From Chloroflexota bacterium (GTDB taxonomy: Bacteria > Chloroflexota > UBA11872 > VXNJ01): a stretch of DNA of 8,781 nt. Every line of letters begins with the position of its first letter. Positions within the stretch are counted from its first letter, which is position 1. The stretch lies in contig JAPOVO010000245.1 of the NCBI GenBank assembly GCA_026708165.1, positions 1 through 8,781 of the forward strand. The letters run 5' to 3'. Of this stretch, positions 6,329 through 8,781 are shown piece by piece. The notes under the pieces were generated by a model. The model did no database searches and had not been told where the DNA came from. It saw only the letters and a list, made by a program, of their open reading frames with translations. The position numbers and the translations under genes were made by a program.

Positions 6329-6353
6329 GCGTTGGTAGAATCGCTTCCAACGC
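6329..6353 (+). promoter_or_regulatory. Candidate hsdM promoter with overlapping operator
   Basis: TAGAAT at 6336-6341 is a good -10 hexamer, preceded by TGG at 6333-6335, which makes it an extended -10 (TGnTAGAAT). The matching -35 position has only GGCGAC (6313-6318). The -10 lies inside a perfect 7-bp inverted repeat, GCGTTGG (6329-6335) and CCAACGC (6347-6353), 11 nt apart. A protein bound there would block the promoter. Transcription would start near 6348, about 26 nt before the hsdM ATG. Confidence 0.4.
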
Positions 6354-6373
6354 CTCAGACGGACAGCCGTCGC

Positions 6374-8014
6374 ATGCCCGGCAGACATCCGAAGCGCGCC
6401 AACGCGACGACCGACTCCACCAATTCTCCCATCGGCATCGACGAATCCGAACTCTGGTCGATGGCGGACGCGCTTCGCGGATCCATGGATGCCGCCGAGT
6501 ACAAGCATGTCGTTCTGGGCCTCATCTTCCTGAAGTACATCTCGGACGCGTTCGAGGAGCGCCACGCCGCCGTGCTTGCGGAGTGGGGCGAGGAAGCTGC
6601 GGAAGACCCTGACGAATACACCGCCGAGGCCATCTTCTGGGTGCCGCCCGAGGCGCGCTGGGCGCACCTCCGAGCCCAGGCGCGGCAGCCCACCATCGGG
6701 CAGACCATCGACGACGCGATGGTCTGTGTAGAGCGCGACAACCCCGCGCTCAAGGACGTCCTGCCGAAGGACTACGCTCGCCCCGCGCTGGACAAGCAGC
6801 GGCTCGGCCAGTTGATCGACATGGTCGGCAACATCGCCGTTGGCGACGAGACCGCCCGCGCCAACGACGTCCTCGGGCGCGTCTACGAATACTTCCTCGG
6901 CCAGTTCGCGGGCGCTGAAGGTAAGAAAGGCGGCGAGTTCTATACGCCGCGCTGTGTCGTCAGGGTCCTGGTCGAGATCCTCGAACCGTATTCAGGCCGC
7001 GTGTACGACCCGTGCTGTGGCTCGTCCGGCATGTTCGTGCAGTCCGTCGAATTCATCGAGGCCCATGCGACGGGCAACGGAAACGGCGGTCGGGCCCGTG
7101 GTGACATCTCCATCTGGGGGCAGGAGTCAAACTACACCACTTGGCGACTCGCCCGGATGAACCTCGCCATACGCGGCATCGAAGGCCAGATCGCCCACGG
7201 CGACAGCTTCCACAATGATCAGCATCCGGATCTCAGGGCGGATTTCATCCTCGCCAACCCGCCATTCAACGTGAAGGACTGGGGCGGCGACCGCCTGACG
7301 GAGGACCAGCGCTGGCAGTACGGTGTTCCACCGAAGGGCAACGCCAACTTCGCCTGGGTGCAGCACATCGTTCACCATCTCGCCCCGACGGGGACCGCCG
7401 GCTTCGTGCTTGCCAACGGCTCCATGTCGACGAACCAGTCGGGCGAGGGCGAGATACGGCGCAACCTGGTAGAAGCCGACCTAGTTGACTGCATGGTCGC
7501 CTTGCCGGGTCAGCTCTTCTACTCCACGCAGATCCCGGCATGCCTCTGGTTTCTCGCCCGCGACAGGGGACCTCAACCGGGGAGCACGAGGGAGCACCCC
7601 TCGCTGGAAGACAGCGGCAGCCGGTTGAGGGACCGGCGTGGCGAAGTCCTGTTCATCGATGTCCGCGAACTTGGTGGAATGGTTGATCGCACCCACCGGG
7701 AGTTGGCTCGCGACGACGTCGCCCGGATCGCCGACACGTACCACCGTTGGCGCGGTGAGGCGGACGGATACGAAGACCAGCCGGGTTTCTGCCGGAGCGT
7801 CCCGCTCGAGGAGATTCGACGGCACGAGCATGTGCTGACGCCGGGCCGCTACGTCGGCGCTCCTCCTGCGGAGGACGACGGCGAGCCGTTCGCCGACAAG
7901 ATGCAGCGCCTCGTCGCAGATCTGCGCGAGCATCAGGCGGAAGGCGCACGGCTCGACGCCGCCATCGCGAAGAACCTCGACGCTCTTGGATTCCCGTTGG
8001 AGGGAACGCATTGA
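6374..8014 (+). CDS. hsdM: Type I restriction-modification system, DNA methyltransferase subunit HsdM
   Basis: HsdM is the adenine-N6 methyltransferase subunit of a type I RM complex; with HsdS it methylates the recognition site, and with HsdR it supports cleavage. This 546-residue protein has the N-terminal helical domain ([20 protein letters not shown] at about 26-44, [15 protein letters not shown]). The linker to the catalytic domain reads [11 protein letters not shown]. The S-adenosylmethionine motif [11 protein letters not shown], lies at 212-221 and the catalytic NPPF at 295-298. The family usually has GSGG where this one has GSSG, a mild change. The start at ATG 6374 gives 27 residues before the conserved ELW; a longer frame exists upstream but has no family-like residues. 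The linker at about 396-416 is some 15 residues longer than usual and is encoded by a palindromic segment. hsdS and hsdR are not seen and should lie to the right. Confidence 0.95.
   Translation: MPGRHPKRANATTDSTNSPIGIDESELWSMADALRGSMDAAEYKHVVLGLIFLKYISDAFEERHAAVLAEWGEEAAEDPDEYTAEAIFWVPPEARWAHLRAQARQPTIGQTIDDAMVCVERDNPALKDVLPKDYARPALDKQRLGQLIDMVGNIAVGDETARANDVLGRVYEYFLGQFAGAEGKKGGEFYTPRCVVRVLVEILEPYSGRVYDPCCGSSGMFVQSVEFIEAHATGNGNGGRARGDISIWGQESNYTTWRLARMNLAIRGIEGQIAHGDSFHNDQHPDLRADFILANPPFNVKDWGGDRLTEDQRWQYGVPPKGNANFAWVQHIVHHLAPTGTAGFVLANGSMSTNQSGEGEIRRNLVEADLVDCMVALPGQLFYSTQIPACLWFLARDRGPQPGSTREHPSLEDSGSRLRDRRGEVLFIDVRELGGMVDRTHRELARDDVARIADTYHRWRGEADGYEDQPGFCRSVPLEEIRRHEHVLTPGRYVGAPPAEDDGEPFADKMQRLVADLREHQAEGARLDAAIAKNLDALGFPLEGTH
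7571..7630 (+). repeat. 60-bp in-frame palindromic segment inside hsdM
   Basis: CCTCAACCGG (7571-7580) and CCGGTTGAGG (7621-7630) are perfect inverted repeats bounding exactly 60 bp, 20 codons. Inside is a second stem, CGAGGG (7587-7592) and CCCTCG (7598-7603) with a 5-nt loop. It encodes a hydrophilic stretch, roughly [20 protein letters not shown], at a surface linker where HsdM proteins are usually shorter. The structure looks like a small palindromic element accepted in frame; no clear target duplication is visible. Confidence 0.55.
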
Positions 8015-8067
8015 ATGCGGCATTCGAGCAAAATGCGGAGACTGGTGCAATCCGGCAAAGGTAGTCC

Positions 8068-8493
8068 ATGAGCATCGACACCACCTTTCTGCGTCGCTGC
8101 ATCGCCTCCCTCGAACGGGCGCTGCGGGAGATCGGCGAGCTCGAAGACAGCGAGGACGTCCTCTACGACATCTATCGAGCGGCGTGCGTCAAGGAGTTTG
8201 AGCTCGTGCTCGATCAGAGCGGCAAGCTGCTGCGCAAGCGTCTTGCCGCCTACTTCGCCACGAACCGCCAGGCCGACCGCCTCAACTTCAAGGATCTCTT
8301 CCGGCATGCCGCCAAGCATTGTCTGCTGGACTGCGATGCCGTGGAGCGCTGGCTTCGCTACCGCGACAACCGCAACGCTACCGCGCACGACTACGGCGAG
8401 AACTTCGCCGAGACCACTCTGAAGCTGCTTCCCGCCTTCGTCGCAGATGCCAACGCGCTTGCCAGCATGGTCGAGCAGGCGGCCGATGGCTGA
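8068..8493 (+). CDS. hepT: HepT-like HEPN toxin (nucleotidyltransferase substrate-binding protein, HI0074 family)
   Basis: This all-helical protein of 141 residues has the family text throughout: YDIYRAACVKEFELVLDQSG, KLLRKRLAAYF, FKDLFRHAAKHCLLD and AVERWLRYRDNRN. The HEPN ribonuclease site appears as R102-N-A-T-A-H107, followed by D108-Y109. This R-x4-H-x-Y motif is the one in which the partner MntA adds AMP to the tyrosine to silence the toxin. AAAGG 6 nt before ATG 8068 is a good ribosome site. The gene starts 53 nt after the hsdM stop on the same strand and overlaps mntA by 8 nt, so all three are probably co-transcribed. Length is normal and all key residues are present, so an active RNase toxin is expected. 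Older annotations call it a substrate-binding subunit of the nucleotidyltransferase. Confidence 0.9.
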   Translation: MSIDTTFLRRCIASLERALREIGELEDSEDVLYDIYRAACVKEFELVLDQSGKLLRKRLAAYFATNRQADRLNFKDLFRHAAKHCLLDCDAVERWLRYRDNRNATAHDYGENFAETTLKLLPAFVADANALASMVEQAADG

Positions 8494-8781
8494 CCGGCTG
8501 CACCTCTCCCGAAAACACCGGCGGATACTCGAAGCGCTGCTGCGGGAGCATCTACCCGATGTCGAAGTGTGGGCGTACGGGAGCCGGGTCAACGGGCGAT
8601 CGCACGACGGGAGTGATCTCGACCTAGTGCTGCGCGGACCCGGGCTAAAGGAAATCCCGATAGGGCAGCTAGGCGACTTTTGGGATGCGGTGTCCGAGTC
8701 ATCGATCCCGTTTCTCGTCGAGGCGCGGGATTGGGCGCGATTGCCGGATCGGTTTCGGCGCGAGATCGAGAGCCAACATTT
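8486..8781 (+). CDS. mntA: MntA-like minimal nucleotidyltransferase antitoxin (3' end cut by window)
   Basis: From ATG 8486 the frame is open to the window edge, 98 residues. The minimal nucleotidyltransferase core is clear: strand VEVWAYGSRVNGRSHDGSDL with G32-S33, ten residues, then D44-L-D46, the GSx10DxD motif that binds ATP and metal. E79 in PFLVEARDW is the likely third carboxylate. The last visible residues (RLPDRFRREIESQH) match the usual C-terminal end of the family, so only a few codons are missing. MntA proteins modify the tyrosine of the HepT RX4HXY motif with AMP and so act as antitoxins. The start lies inside the last codons of hepT (8-nt overlap, different frame), which indicates translational coupling. 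The start of the protein just after the overlap and the normal length support ATG 8486. Confidence 0.9.
   Translation, partial: MADRLHLSRKHRRILEALLREHLPDVEVWAYGSRVNGRSHDGSDLDLVLRGPGLKEIPIGQLGDFWDAVSESSIPFLVEARDWARLPDRFRREIESQH

Noticed and set aside
7481..8050. Minus-strand ORF of 189 residues inside hsdM
   Set aside because: Antisense shadow of a well-supported hsdM frame.
8012..8067. GAATGC/GCATTC palindrome in the hsdM-hepT gap as terminator
   Set aside because: Only 6-bp arms with a 1-nt centre and no T-run; too small to form a stable hairpin.
1..8781. CRISPR array, tRNA, rRNA or complete insertion sequence
   Set aside because: No regularly spaced direct repeats with spacers, no cloverleaf or rRNA-like text, and no complete transposase with terminal repeats was seen on either strand.

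Overview
This window is an 8.8 kb piece of a GC-rich bacterial chromosome or large replicon. Translation is standard, start codons are ATG or GTG, and several genes have recognisable Shine-Dalgarno sequences. The families present (HigBA, Abi C-terminal, PD-(D/E)XK, Mrr, Fic, HsdM, HepT/MntA) are spread widely by horizontal transfer. I therefore cannot name a phylum; a GC-rich proteobacterium or a similar environmental lineage would fit. Nothing here is housekeeping. The content is that of an accessory or defence island.

Layout. Left block, + strand: the 3' end of an Rpn-like ORF (3-302), a broken HigB-type toxin gene (420-739) overlapping an intact XRE antitoxin (736-1023), and an abortive-infection family protein (1168-1974). 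Middle block, mostly - strand: a frameshifted PD-(D/E)XK nuclease-like gene (2233-3436), a 71-residue unknown protein (3560-3775), a Fic-family remnant on the + strand (4095-4371), an intact Mrr-type restriction endonuclease with an N-terminal PUA/EVE-like domain (4495-5550) and a frameshifted two-TM small protein (5736-6027). Right block, + strand: hsdM of a type I restriction-modification system (6374-8014), followed closely by hepT (8068-8493) and mntA (8486 to the window end).

How the genes work together. The right block looks like one transcription unit. HsdM would methylate host DNA, with hsdS and hsdR expected beyond the right edge. HepT (HEPN RNase toxin) and MntA (nucleotidyltransferase antitoxin) form a toxin-antitoxin pair inserted behind hsdM. 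The Mrr-like enzyme is a free-standing, probably modification-dependent nuclease. The Abi protein and HigBA remnant add further anti-phage or stress modules.

Main points of interest. (1) The HepT/MntA pair sits inside a type I RM operon. (2) A 60-bp segment of hsdM, flanked by perfect 10-bp inverted repeats with a nested hairpin, is read through in frame as 20 codons. (3) Four genes carry single small indels, and one of them also carries a stop codon, beside intact neighbours: either real decay or assembly indels. (4) Perfect inverted repeats lie at likely control positions before the toxin gene, before hsdM and before the PD-(D/E)XK gene. (5) A diverged repeat of about 39 bp occurs in two intergenic regions, one copy just after the Fic remnant.
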